Below, one piece after another: positions 24,491 through 32,539 of a stretch of DNA of 64,000 nucleotides (position 1 is its first letter; the number at the start of each line of letters is the position of its first letter). Origin of the DNA: Methylobacillus flagellatus KT (GTDB taxonomy: Bacteria; Pseudomonadota; Gammaproteobacteria; Burkholderiales; Methylophilaceae); assembly GCF_000013705.1 (NCBI RefSeq), contig NC_007947.1, forward strand, positions 1,426,001-1,490,000, in the 5' to 3' direction. Made by a program: the position numbers and the translations under genes. Under the pieces are notes generated by a model. It was not told where the DNA came from. It made no database searches and worked only from the letters and a program-made list of their open reading frames with translations.

Positions 24491-27400
24491 GCAGACTCCC
24501 GCGTATGGTGTTGCGGTCGCTTGATATAGCGACCGATCACGGCGAAAAACAAGGGGACGAGGAAGATGGCGAGCAGGGTTGCAGTGATGATGCCGCCCAG
24601 CACGCTGGTGCCGATTGCCGACTGGGCGCCGGAGGCGGCGCCTGTGGCAATGGCCAGCGGCAATACGCCCACGCCGAAAGCCAGGGATGTCATGACGATG
24701 GGGCGCAGTCGCAGGCGGGCAGCTTCCAGTGTCGCTTCCATGAGTCCCATGCCGTCGGCATAGAGGTCCTTGGCGACTTCCACGATCAGGATTGCATTCT
24801 TGGCGGAAAGGCCGATGGTGGCGATCAGGCCGACCTTGAAGTAGATATCATTGGGCATGTCGCGCAAGGTCACGCCCAGCAATGCACCGAGTATGCCCAA
24901 GGGCACCACCAGGATCACGGCCAGGGGAATCAGCCAACTTTCATATAGCGCTGCCAGTGCCAGGAAGACGATCAGCACGGACAAGCCGAACAGCATGGGT
25001 GCCTGTGCGCCCGAGCGGCGTTCTTCCAGGGATTGGCCTGACCAGTCGTAGCCAATGGTGCGGGGCAAGCTGCGGGCAATGCCTTCAATCGCTTGCATGG
25101 CCTCGCCGCTGCTGTAGCCGGGGGCGGCATTGCCGTTGATGGTGAAGGACGGGTAGCCGTTGTAGCGCGTGAGCTGTGGCGGGCCGGAAATCCATTCCAG
25201 TTGCACGATCGAAGATAAAGGCACCATGCTGCCATTGCTGCTGCGCACCCTGAGCTTGCGGATATCCTCCAGTTCCAGCCTGTCCTTGCCGTCCGCCTGC
25301 ATGATGACGCGGCGAACCTGGTTGCCGTGCATGAAGTCGCCGATGTAGTCGGAGCCGAACATGGAGGCCAGCGTGATATTGATCTCATCCATGCCTACGC
25401 CCAGTGCCTCGGCCTTGCGGCGGTCTATGTCGAGGTTCACCAGGGCGGCCTCGGGTAAGCCTGCAAAAATGAGGTTGGTCAGTACCGGGCTTTTCATGCC
25501 TTCGCTCATGAGCTGGTCCTTGGCGGCAAGGAATGCCTGGTAGCCTGCCGAGCCACGATCCTGCAGCCGCAGGTCGAACCCGTTGGAGGAGCCCAGCTCG
25601 GGAAGTGGTGGGGTGTTGACCGCGAATACCGTGGTGTTTTTCAGCCCCATGAATTGCATATTGACGCGGTCTACAATCGCCTTGACATGCTGCCCGGCAT
25701 CCTCGCGTTCCTTCCAGTCCTTGAGGGTGGCGAAGATCATGCCGCTGTTGGAGCCGGTGCCATAGAAGCTGAAACCGCCGACCTCGTAGACGTATTTCAC
25801 CGGCTCGTTCTCATTCAGGTAATGTGCGATGTGTGCCAGTGTGCCCATGGTTTCATGCATGGTGGCACCGGCCGGCAGCAGCACGGTAATCATGAAGTCG
25901 CCCTGGTCCTCATCGGGCAGGAAGGCTGTGGGCAATCGCACGAACATGAATACGACCACAGCGATGATGGTGCCATATACCACCAGCCACCTGATGGGAC
26001 GCTTGATGATGGCACCGACGCGCTGCTGGTAGCGGCCGGTCAAGGCTGCAAACATCCGGTTGAACCAGCCGAAGAAACCGCGCTTTTCATGGTGGTCCTG
26101 GATAATAGGCTTGAGCAGTGTAGCGCACAGGGCAGGCGTGAGCGAAAGTGCGAGAAAAGCGGAAAAGGCAATCGATACGGCAAGCGACATCGAGAACTGG
26201 CGGTAGATGTTGCCGACCGCGCCGCTGAAGAACGCCATGGGCACGAAAACGGAAATCAGCACGACGGTGATGCCGATGATCGCGCCGCTGATCTGCTTCA
26301 TGGCCTTGATCGTGGCCTGCAACGGCGGCAGGCCTTCTTCTGCCATGATGCGTTCGACGTTCTCTACGACGACAATGGCATCATCGACCACGATGCCGAT
26401 GGCCAGCACCATGCCGAACATGCTCAACACATTGATCGAGAAGCCAGCCGCGAGCATCACGGCAAACGTGCCAAGCAGGGCGATGGGCACGACGATGGTG
26501 GGAATCAGCGTGGCGCGCAGGTTTTGCATGAACAGGAACATCACCAGGAACACCAGCACGATGGCTTCCAATAGGGTATGCACGACTTTCTCGATGGAAA
26601 TCTCGACAAAAGCGGAAGTGTCATAGGGAATCTGGTAACTGACGCCAGCCGGCAGATAGCGCACGAGCTCATCCATGGTGGCGCGAATGCGCTTGACGGT
26701 GGCGACGGCGTTCGAGCCCGGCGCCATTTTGACGGCCATGCCGGCAGCGTTATTGCCGTTCACGCGCGACACGAACGCGTAATCACTGCCACCGAATTCT
26801 ACCCGCGCGACGTCTTTGAGCAGGATGGCCGAGCCGTCGGCCCTGGTACGCAGCGGAATGCGCTCGAAGTCTTCCGGCGTTGTCAGGGCGCTGTCGGAAA
26901 TGACATTGGCGCTGATGGGTGCGTGGTCTGGCACCGCCCGGTTGCCCAAGTCGCCAACCGTGACACGGGCATTGTGGCTACGGATTGCAGAGGCGACATC
27001 GGAAGCGCTGAGGTTCATTGCAGTCAGTTTGGCGGGGTCGGGCCAGATACGCATAGCGTATTCCGGGCTCCATATCTGCACCTTGCCCACGCCCTCGACG
27101 CGCCGTAATGCCTGCAGTACGTTGGCTGCGGCCAGCTCGCCCAGCTCGATCTCGGTCAGGCGATTGCCTTCGGAGGTGAGGGAAACAATCAATTGGATGC
27201 TGTCTGCGGATTTCTCGATGAAGATACCGTTGCGGCGTACGACTTCCGGCAGGCGCGCCTCCACCGTCTTTAAGCGGTTCTGCACTTCCACCGCCGCCAG
27301 ATCCGGGTTGGTGCCCTGGCGGAAGGTGAGGCTGAGCGAAGCCGTGCCCGGGCTGCTGGTGGCCGAGATATACATCAGGCCGGGCGCACCGTTCATTTCG

Positions 27401-27600
27401 CGCTCGATGATGGCAGTGACCGATTCCTCGATCACCTTGGCGGACGCCCCTGGATAGGTGGCGGAAATGTTCACTACTGGCGGCGCAATGTCCGGATATT
27501 GCGCGACCGGCAGGCCGCGGATCGCGAGCAGGCCCGCCAGGATGATCAGTAGGGAAATGACCCAGGCGAAGACTGGGCGTTCAATGAAAAATCGAGCCAT
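24487..27600 (-). CDS. RND multidrug efflux inner membrane pump (AcrB/MexB, HAE1 family)
   Basis: 1037 residues with the 12-helix RND layout and two large periplasmic loops. The proton-relay pair is visible in GIVVDDAIVVVENVERIM (TM4 Asp pair near 405) and in GLSAKNAILIVEVAK (TM10 Lys near 940). It exports hydrophobic and amphipathic compounds from periplasm and membrane using the proton gradient. It starts 6 nt after the adaptor gene and overlaps the OprM-like gene, forming a complete adaptor-pump-channel operon. Substrate range cannot be predicted. Confidence 0.96.
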   Translation of the reverse strand: MARFFIERPVFAWVISLLIILAGLLAIRGLPVAQYPDIAPPVVNISATYPGASAKVIEESVTAIIEREMNGAPGLMYISATSSPGTASLSLTFRQGTNPDLAAVEVQNRLKTVEARLPEVVRRNGIFIEKSADSIQLIVSLTSEGNRLTEIELGELAAANVLQALRRVEGVGKVQIWSPEYAMRIWPDPAKLTAMNLSASDVASAIRSHNARVTVGDLGNRAVPDHAPISANVISDSALTTPEDFERIPLRTRADGSAILLKDVARVEFGGSDYAFVSRVNGNNAAGMAVKMAPGSNAVATVKRIRATMDELVRYLPAGVSYQIPYDTSAFVEISIEKVVHTLLEAIVLVFLVMFLFMQNLRATLIPTIVVPIALLGTFAVMLAAGFSINVLSMFGMVLAIGIVVDDAIVVVENVERIMAEEGLPPLQATIKAMKQISGAIIGITVVLISVFVPMAFFSGAVGNIYRQFSMSLAVSIAFSAFLALSLTPALCATLLKPIIQDHHEKRGFFGWFNRMFAALTGRYQQRVGAIIKRPIRWLVVYGTIIAVVVFMFVRLPTAFLPDEDQGDFMITVLLPAGATMHETMGTLAHIAHYLNENEPVKYVYEVGGFSFYGTGSNSGMIFATLKDWKEREDAGQHVKAIVDRVNMQFMGLKNTTVFAVNTPPLPELGSSNGFDLRLQDRGSAGYQAFLAAKDQLMSEGMKSPVLTNLIFAGLPEAALVNLDIDRRKAEALGVGMDEINITLASMFGSDYIGDFMHGNQVRRVIMQADGKDRLELEDIRKLRVRSSNGSMVPLSSIVQLEWISGPPQLTRYNGYPSFTINGNAAPGYSSGEAMQAIEGIARSLPRTIGYDWSGQSLEERRSGAQAPMLFGLSVLIVFLALAALYESWLIPLAVILVVPLGILGALLGVTLRDMPNDIYFKVGLIATIGLSAKNAILIVEVAKDLYADGMGLMEATLEAARLRLRPIVMTSLAFGVGVLPLAIATGAASGAQSAIGTSVLGGIITATLLAIFLVPLFFAVIGRYIKRPQHHTRESA

Positions 27601-27606
27601 GAATTC

Positions 27607-28776
27607 TCAGTCCGTCGATAGGGATGAAGGCTTGCCGCCGGGTTCGCGGTCACGCACCTTGATTGCAGTGCCGGGAGCCATCATGGCCGGGGTGGTGACG
27701 ATCACGCGCTCGCCGCCCTTGAGGCCGCTGGTGACAACCCAGAACCCGTCACGCATGGCATTGGCCTCGACGTTAACCGCCTGCACCTGCTCGTGATCGT
27801 CGACGATCATGACGCTGCTCGATTCCGCCGTGCGGACAAGCGCATCGCGGGGTACCAGGACCGAGGACGGGTTTTCTGCCTGTTTCAGCTTGACCTGCAC
27901 ATACGCCCCTGGGAGCAGTTCACGTTCAGGATTCCTGAACAGCGCCCGCATGGCCACGGTGTCGGTATTGCTGTCCACGGCAAGGTCCGAAAAGAACAAT
28001 TTGCCGGGATGCTGATATTCAGTGCCATCCGGGAACAGCAGTTTCACCTCAATGCTATTTTGCGCCACGCCTTTCATCCTGCCGTTCCTGATGGCGCGCT
28101 GCAGCGCCATCACATCCGTTGCCGGCTGCGAGAAGTTGACGTAGATGGGATCGATCTGTTCGACGGTGGTGAGGGGCGTAGGGGAATCCAGTCCTACCAG
28201 CGCGCCCTCAGTAACCAGCGCACGGCGGGCGCGCCCGTCGATCGGGGAAGTGACCTTGGCGTAGCCGAGGTCCAGGTTGGCCTTGTCCAGTTGCGCCTTG
28301 GCCGTCAGTACTTGCGCCTTGGCCTGCAACTCCTCGGCAACGGCCGCCTGGTAATCACGCTCGCTGACCGAATGGTCGCTGGCAAGGTCGCGATAACGCT
28401 CCAGCTTGTCCAGTGCATTGCGATGGCTGGCTTCCGCACTTGCCAGGACGCCGGCTGCCTGGTCGCGCGCGGCAGTCAATAGCTCGGGGTTGATCAGGAA
28501 CAGGGGCGTCCCTTTTTTTACTTCCTGGCCTTCCTGATAAAGGCGTTCGGTGACGATGCCAGCGACACGGGCGCGGACTTCAGCCTGGCGATAAGCCTCC
28601 AATCGTCCGGGGACCGAGACTTCGACCGGGATAGTCGCGGTTTGGGTGATATATACCTCGACTTCCGGAATGCCAGCATTTCCTGCTGGGGGCTGCTCCT
28701 GGCTGCATGCTGTGAGGCCAAGCATGAGAGAGGCGAACAGCCACAATCGGCTGCGTCCAAATGGTGATGATGGCAT
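27607..28776 (-). CDS. RND efflux periplasmic adaptor lipoprotein (AcrA/MexA family)
   Basis: 389 residues. A lipobox LTAC (Cys near 24) is followed by beta-barrel/lipoyl/alpha-hairpin domains; the lipoyl half-motifs RARVAGIV and KVTSPIDGRARRALVTEGALV bracket the coiled coil at about 95-165. It is the first gene of the pump operon, anchored in the inner membrane by lipid. The 145-bp region upstream is shared with the divergent TetR gene, which makes local repression likely. Confidence 0.95.
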   Translation of the reverse strand: MPSSPFGRSRLWLFASLMLGLTACSQEQPPAGNAGIPEVEVYITQTATIPVEVSVPGRLEAYRQAEVRARVAGIVTERLYQEGQEVKKGTPLFLINPELLTAARDQAAGVLASAEASHRNALDKLERYRDLASDHSVSERDYQAAVAEELQAKAQVLTAKAQLDKANLDLGYAKVTSPIDGRARRALVTEGALVGLDSPTPLTTVEQIDPIYVNFSQPATDVMALQRAIRNGRMKGVAQNSIEVKLLFPDGTEYQHPGKLFFSDLAVDSNTDTVAMRALFRNPERELLPGAYVQVKLKQAENPSSVLVPRDALVRTAESSSVMIVDDHEQVQAVNVEANAMRDGFWVVTSGLKGGERVIVTTPAMMAPGTAIKVRDREPGGKPSSLSTD

Positions 28777-28850
28777 AGGCGTACTCTATGAGCGTGAGTT
28801 GAAATGGTAGCTGGAATTGATTCAGCCGTTAAATTTCGTGCACTATATCA

Positions 28851-28886
28851 TAATCATTCATGACTGATTAATTATTTCGGTATAAT
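28851..28886. promoter_or_regulatory. Candidate TetR operator and tetR promoter in the efflux divergent region
   Basis: TAATCA (28851-28856) and TGATTA (28865-28870) form a 20-bp palindrome with an 8-nt spacer. A perfect -10 box TATAAT lies at 28881-28886, 36 nt before the tetR GTG, with a weak -35 (TTCATG, 28857-28862) inside the palindrome. Binding here would block tetR transcription and could affect the opposite efflux promoter. Confidence 0.45.
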
Positions 28887-28921
28887 GACAGGGATTAAGT
28901 TGAAAATGAAACGGAGCTGCA

Positions 28922-29557
28922 GTGGCCAGAAAAACGAAAGAGGATTCCCTGCGGACGCGCTCCAGCATTCTGGATGCTGCAGAACGCGTCATTATCCAGC
29001 GGGGCATCAGCTATGCCACGATGGCGGATATCGCCCAGGCTGCAGGCGTGTCGCGTGGCGCGGTGTACGGGCATTTCGAGAACAAGATGGAGGTGGCCAT
29101 CGCCATGTGCGAACGGGCATTGGCACTGGCGGTCGCGCCGGAGCGAAAGCCCGGCACATCGGCGCTGGAAACGCTTTATGAGCAAGGCATGTATTTTCTC
29201 AAGCTCTGCAGTGAACCTGGTCCGGTGCAGCGTGTATTGCAGATCCTTTATATGCAGTGCGATACCAACGAGCACAATTTGCCGCTGCTGGAAATCCGTG
29301 ACCGTTGGGAAATGGAATGCCGTGAAGATGCAGAAACATTGATCCGCGAGGCGGTGGCCAGTGAAGAGCTGCCTGGAGATATTGACGTCGGCCTTGCCAA
29401 TCTCTACCTCTTTTCCCTATTCGATGGCATCTACAGTACGTTATTCTTGGCCAATCGCATCAAGCAGGACCGCTGGCAAGTGGCCGAGGCGCTATACCGT
29501 GCTGGTTTTGCAGCCTTCAGGACGGCGCCCGAGCTGCGCAAGAAGGCTGCAGGTTAG
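28922..29557 (+). CDS. TetR/AcrR-family repressor of the adjacent efflux operon
   Basis: 211 residues with an N-terminal TetR helix-turn-helix (about 12-58; TMADIAQAAGVSRGAVYGHFENK) and an AcrR-type C-terminal ligand domain. The start is GTG at 28922 with GGAG 5 nt upstream. It is transcribed divergently from the RND operon, the standard arrangement for local repressors such as AcrR, MexR-like and TtgR. Its end overlaps the convergent mntP stop by 4 nt. Confidence 0.93.
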   Translation: MARKTKEDSLRTRSSILDAAERVIIQRGISYATMADIAQAAGVSRGAVYGHFENKMEVAIAMCERALALAVAPERKPGTSALETLYEQGMYFLKLCSEPGPVQRVLQILYMQCDTNEHNLPLLEIRDRWEMECREDAETLIREAVASEELPGDIDVGLANLYLFSLFDGIYSTLFLANRIKQDRWQVAEALYRAGFAAFRTAPELRKKAAG

Positions 29558-30123
29558 GCAGCACCGTACAGGTGTTTGTAAAGGATCAGGCTGCCGATCC
29601 CGATCAGGATCAGTCCGCCGATAATTTCCACCGTATGTTTTGAAGCCGAACCAAGCACGCGGCCCAGCATGACACCAGCGCTTACCATGATGCAGGTCAC
29701 GATGCCAATGGCGAAAGCCACGGGTACGATATCGATATCCAGGAACGCCAGGCTGACACCGACACTCATCGCATCGATGCTGGTGCCCAATGCCGTCATC
29801 GCCAGCAGGATAAAAGAGTGGCTACGTGATTTCTCCACGACTTTGCCATCATGCTTCAGTCCCGACCAGGTCATGCGGATTCCAAGAAAGGCAAGGATGC
29901 TGAAGGCGATCCAGTGATCCCATGCCGTCACGTAATCTGCGGCCACCCGCCCCAGGCTCCAGCCGACCAATGGAGTAGTGGCCTCGATCACGCCGAAAAT
30001 CATGCCGGTACGCAGGGCTTCGATGATGCGAGGTCGGTGCAGCATCGCCCCTTTGCTGACGGCGGCAGCAAAGGCATCGGCCGACATGGCCAATGCCAGA
30101 AGCAAGGTTGAAACAATATTCAT
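29554..30123 (-). CDS. mntP: Manganese efflux pump MntP
   Basis: 189 residues from the ATG at 30123, matching the roughly 188-residue E. coli protein. Six membrane helices and the two conserved acidic motifs MSADAFAAAVSKG and GTSIDAMSVGVSLAF are present. It exports Mn2+ across the inner membrane. An in-frame extension to 30189 exists, but it would run through a regulatory stem and into the edge of the upstream riboswitch, so it is rejected. Expression should rise with Mn2+ through that riboswitch. Confidence 0.95.
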   Translation of the reverse strand: MNIVSTLLLALAMSADAFAAAVSKGAMLHRPRIIEALRTGMIFGVIEATTPLVGWSLGRVAADYVTAWDHWIAFSILAFLGIRMTWSGLKHDGKVVEKSRSHSFILLAMTALGTSIDAMSVGVSLAFLDIDIVPVAFAIGIVTCIMVSAGVMLGRVLGSASKHTVEIIGGLILIGIGSLILYKHLYGAA

Positions 30124-30136
30124 GAATTCAGTGTGG

Positions 30137-30174
30137 GGTTGGGCGTGATTAAATGGCCGCCAGACCGCCCAACC
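30137..30174 (-). promoter_or_regulatory. Stem in the mntP leader, likely riboswitch expression platform
   Basis: On the minus strand GGTTGGGCG (30174-30166) pairs perfectly with CGCCCAACC (30145-30137), ending 13 nt before the mntP ATG. It lies between the riboswitch aptamer and the start codon, so it can be the switching hairpin that controls ribosome access or termination. Confidence 0.5.
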
Positions 30175-30187
30175 GGAACGTACTGGC

Positions 30188-30290
30188 ATCCATTAGTCTC
30201 GCCAACCAGGATGGCTGCCCGCACCACGGCCAAGGCCGATCATGTTGATGGGGGCGCTTCGGAAAGAAGCAGGCTACTCCCTAAAGATTA
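30188..30290 (-). ncRNA. yybP-ykoY manganese riboswitch
   Basis: Read on the minus strand, the leader contains the conserved elements of this class in order: GGGAGTAGCC (about 30281-30272), ATCAACATG (about 30249-30241), GGGCAGCC (30220-30213) and TGGCGAGACTAATGG (about 30203-30189). These form the four-way core whose L1 and L3 loops bind Mn2+. A -10-like TAAAAT at 30301-30296 fits a start just before the aptamer. mntP is the classical target of this riboswitch in proteobacteria, so class and context agree. Confidence 0.9.
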
Positions 30291-30377
30291 GGCGCATTTT
30301 ACTACAAATTACCGGCGTGGAAGAGGGCGAGCGGCGGGTGAACAGTTTTTGCATGCCCGACGGCGGCGATGGGAGGC

Positions 30378-31139
30378 TCAGGTTTTCGCTTTGCGACGGG
30401 TGCGGTCCTGGATCAGCCTGGCAATCCATTTGAGTGCAGTATCGAGTTTGTGGACGCCATAGTATCGCTTGAGGAAATATAGCCGGGTGGTGCGGCTCAG
30501 GTGCATGAGCTCGCGGTTGAGCGTGGCGAGATCCTGCAAGGTGCGCAACAGCGGAAATAGCCGGATGCGGGCTTTCTCCAGGTCGATCAGTGCCATGTCG
30601 AAATTGCCACTGGGGGTTTCCTTGACGAGAATATGCTTGGGGTAGAGGGCGCGATGCTGGAGGCGTGTCGAGTGAAATTTGCTCACTGCGTCCGCTACCG
30701 ATGCCGCGAGCTTGCGCTGCCTGGTGATACTGACATCCGCCTTGAAAATGTCTGCAGCCAATTGATCAAGTGGAGTAAATCCGACCAATTCGGCAGTGAC
30801 CAGGATGGCACTGACGTTGCGGCCTTCTTTCTTTTCAGAAAAGAAAAGAGGGGCCGGAACAGGCACGCCAAGCTTCAACAGGCGGAGCAGATGATGGTAT
30901 TCGCAATAAAAGGTGGATACGCCGTGCCACGGGTGACGCCAGGTCCTGCGCATGAAGTTGTGCTGGCGCTTGAGAAAAGCGTAGAGGGGCCTGTTTCCAT
31001 CTGCCGGACCCAACGGGGTCCTGCTGACGCCGCTCCAGCCCTGGCGATACACATTGGGCGCTTCAAACCATTCTCCGGGATGGTGCCAGAGCGTATCGAA
31101 ATCCATTCCGGGTACGGTGACAGGCTTACGGTGTGGCAT
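30378..31139 (-). CDS. InaA/lipopolysaccharide kinase-like protein
   Basis: 253 residues from the ATG at 31139 (GAGG 5 nt upstream; a GTG at 31145 is the alternative). It has a Kdo/WaaP-type kinase fold: an N-lobe region with RQHNFMRRTWRHPWHG, VPVPAPLFF and AILVTAEL, then QHRALYPKHILV in the catalytic-loop position and MALIDLEKAR in the metal-binding position. The HxD aspartate of active KdkA/WaaP enzymes is replaced by Ala, like InaA-type members, which also keep LYPKHI. Kinase activity is therefore uncertain. It stands alone on the minus strand, divergent from the LysE gene. Confidence 0.82.
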   Translation of the reverse strand: MPHRKPVTVPGMDFDTLWHHPGEWFEAPNVYRQGWSGVSRTPLGPADGNRPLYAFLKRQHNFMRRTWRHPWHGVSTFYCEYHHLLRLLKLGVPVPAPLFFSEKKEGRNVSAILVTAELVGFTPLDQLAADIFKADVSITRQRKLAASVADAVSKFHSTRLQHRALYPKHILVKETPSGNFDMALIDLEKARIRLFPLLRTLQDLATLNRELMHLSRTTRLYFLKRYYGVHKLDTALKWIARLIQDRTRRKAKT

Positions 31140-31145
31140 AAACAC

Positions 31146-31299
31146 CTCAATGAAATGATGTCATTTGTCATTGAAATTTCATCTATCTTACCCATGGATG
31201 TAGCGAATGTATGCATTTTGAAATGCAAGAGAATGATTTTTTTATGGGAAATGCAATTTTTCGGTATTACTGCAACAGTGATTAAGGACAGGGTCGAAC
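31146..31299. promoter_or_regulatory. Divergent promoter region with short nested inverted repeats
   Basis: An A+T-rich 154-bp spacer between the kinase-like gene and the LysE gene. Near the kinase start it has AAATGA-TG-TCATTT (31153-31166), flanked by CAATGA (31148-31153) and TCATTG (31168-31173). These could be an operator or a translational hairpin. No -10/-35 pair is clear enough to call. Confidence 0.3.
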
Positions 31300-31923
31300 A
31301 TGTGGCATTTTTCTCTGGAACTACTGCTGGGCTTGGTGGTGTTCGCAACAGTGACTTCCATTACACCAGGACCGAACAACCTGATGCTCATGGCCTCGGG
31401 CTTGAATTACGGCTTCCGGCGCTCGCTTTCCCATTTGCTGGGGATCAGTATCGGGTTTGGCGCAATGGTCTTGATCATTGGGCTGGGAGCACAAAGCCTG
31501 TTCGAGCGCTATCCATTGTTGCACGTATTGATGAAGTACGCGGGCGCGGTATATCTCTGCTGGCTGGCATTCCGGATTGCAGCGGCGCCGACGGATGGGG
31601 TGGGCGGCCCGTCAACAAACACCGCCAAGCCCTTCACTTTTTTCCAGGCTGCCGCGTTCCAGTGGGTCAACCCCAAAGCCTGGGTCATGGCAGTCGCTGC
31701 GTTGACAGCCTATTTGCCGCAGCCCTCAGGCACCGCTGATGTTGTCCTCTTGAGTGGCGTATTCATGCTGGTGAATCTGCCTTGTGTGGGGGCGTGGGCA
31801 GGGTTCGGGGTGATGTTGCGCCGTATCCTTTCCCAACCACGCAGGATGAGGATGTTCAACAGGGTGACGGCATTGCTTCTGCTGATGTCGATTTTCCCGA
31901 TACTGACTACTCAGGTGCCATGA
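31300..31923 (+). CDS. LysE/RhtB-family exporter
   Basis: 207 residues with six membrane helices and the family signature TSITPGPNNLMLMASGLNYG near the N-terminus. FQWVNPKAWVMAVAALTAYL around 120-140 is typical of RhtB-type amino acid or metabolite exporters. AAGGA stands upstream of the ATG. The exported compound is unknown. Its 3' end overlaps the convergent small membrane protein gene by 13 nt. Confidence 0.9.
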   Translation: MWHFSLELLLGLVVFATVTSITPGPNNLMLMASGLNYGFRRSLSHLLGISIGFGAMVLIIGLGAQSLFERYPLLHVLMKYAGAVYLCWLAFRIAAAPTDGVGGPSTNTAKPFTFFQAAAFQWVNPKAWVMAVAALTAYLPQPSGTADVVLLSGVFMLVNLPCVGAWAGFGVMLRRILSQPRRMRMFNRVTALLLLMSIFPILTTQVP

Positions 31924-32282
31924 AAATGTGACACGTAATAAAAGACAGCCGGACTCAGCAGTAGGTTAAGGATGCTCAGGCAGTCGGTCAGCTGGTGGAT
32001 GCGCAGCAGGTGGTGATGTCGTTTGAGGAAACGTATCCGAAACTGGCTTTTGTCTTCATTTTTCAACACCTTGATATCAAAGATGTAACGGTCGGTGATG
32101 AAGTTCATGCCCATGGAGACGGCTGTGCAGAGGATCAGGAATCCCAGTGCGATGAAAAACACACTGGGATCCTCCGCAACATCCGTCATGAGGACGGCGA
32201 GCAAAGGGAAAAGGTAGCCAACAAGCAACACGAGGAGGCTTGAATAAATATATCGCCTGGCCAGGGCACTGTATTCACTCAT
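31911..32282 (-). CDS. Small integral membrane protein of unknown function
   Basis: 123 residues with hydrophobic segments at about 12-32, 42-62 and 100-118 and a charged loop (KRHHHLLRIHQ, about 88-98). I recognise no family. The region before the ATG on this strand is pyrimidine-rich (a G-rich tract on the plus strand, 32285-32300) and lacks a ribosome site, so the start is uncertain. A convergent 13-nt overlap with the LysE gene is tolerable. It looks coding because of its membrane-protein composition. Confidence 0.6.
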   Translation of the reverse strand: MSEYSALARRYIYSSLLVLLVGYLFPLLAVLMTDVAEDPSVFFIALGFLILCTAVSMGMNFITDRYIFDIKVLKNEDKSQFRIRFLKRHHHLLRIHQLTDCLSILNLLLSPAVFYYVSHFHGT

Positions 32283-32539
32283 CTGGGGGGAGGGGGGAGG
32301 TCAATGGCAATGTGAATATATCACCTCAAGACCATTTCCGGGCGCACATGGGTCGGATATTTACATTCGGCAGCCAACTTCGCCTAGCGAGCATTTCCTG
32401 GTGTCGCCACCAGGCATCCCATCCTGCCGCCGAGCAGTTAGGGCCAAAACGCTCCTGGCGCAGGCCGTCTCGTCGTACGCTTTACTGTAATACTGTCTGT
32501 GGATAGTGCCTAAACCAGGATGGTGTTGTTGGCTGTGCC

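Noticed and set aside
25654-26574. Plus-strand frame of 306 codons rich in His and Asp
   Set aside because: It lies entirely opposite the RND pump gene, whose motifs are unmistakable; its composition is typical of an antisense shadow.
30124-30189. N-terminal extension of MntP
   Set aside because: It would be coded by the expression-platform stem and reach the edge of the riboswitch aptamer; MntP length fits the later ATG.
32284-32300. G-rich tract as a G-quadruplex
   Set aside because: Two G6 runs and a GG are present, but four separated G-runs of three are not, so I do not claim a quadruplex.
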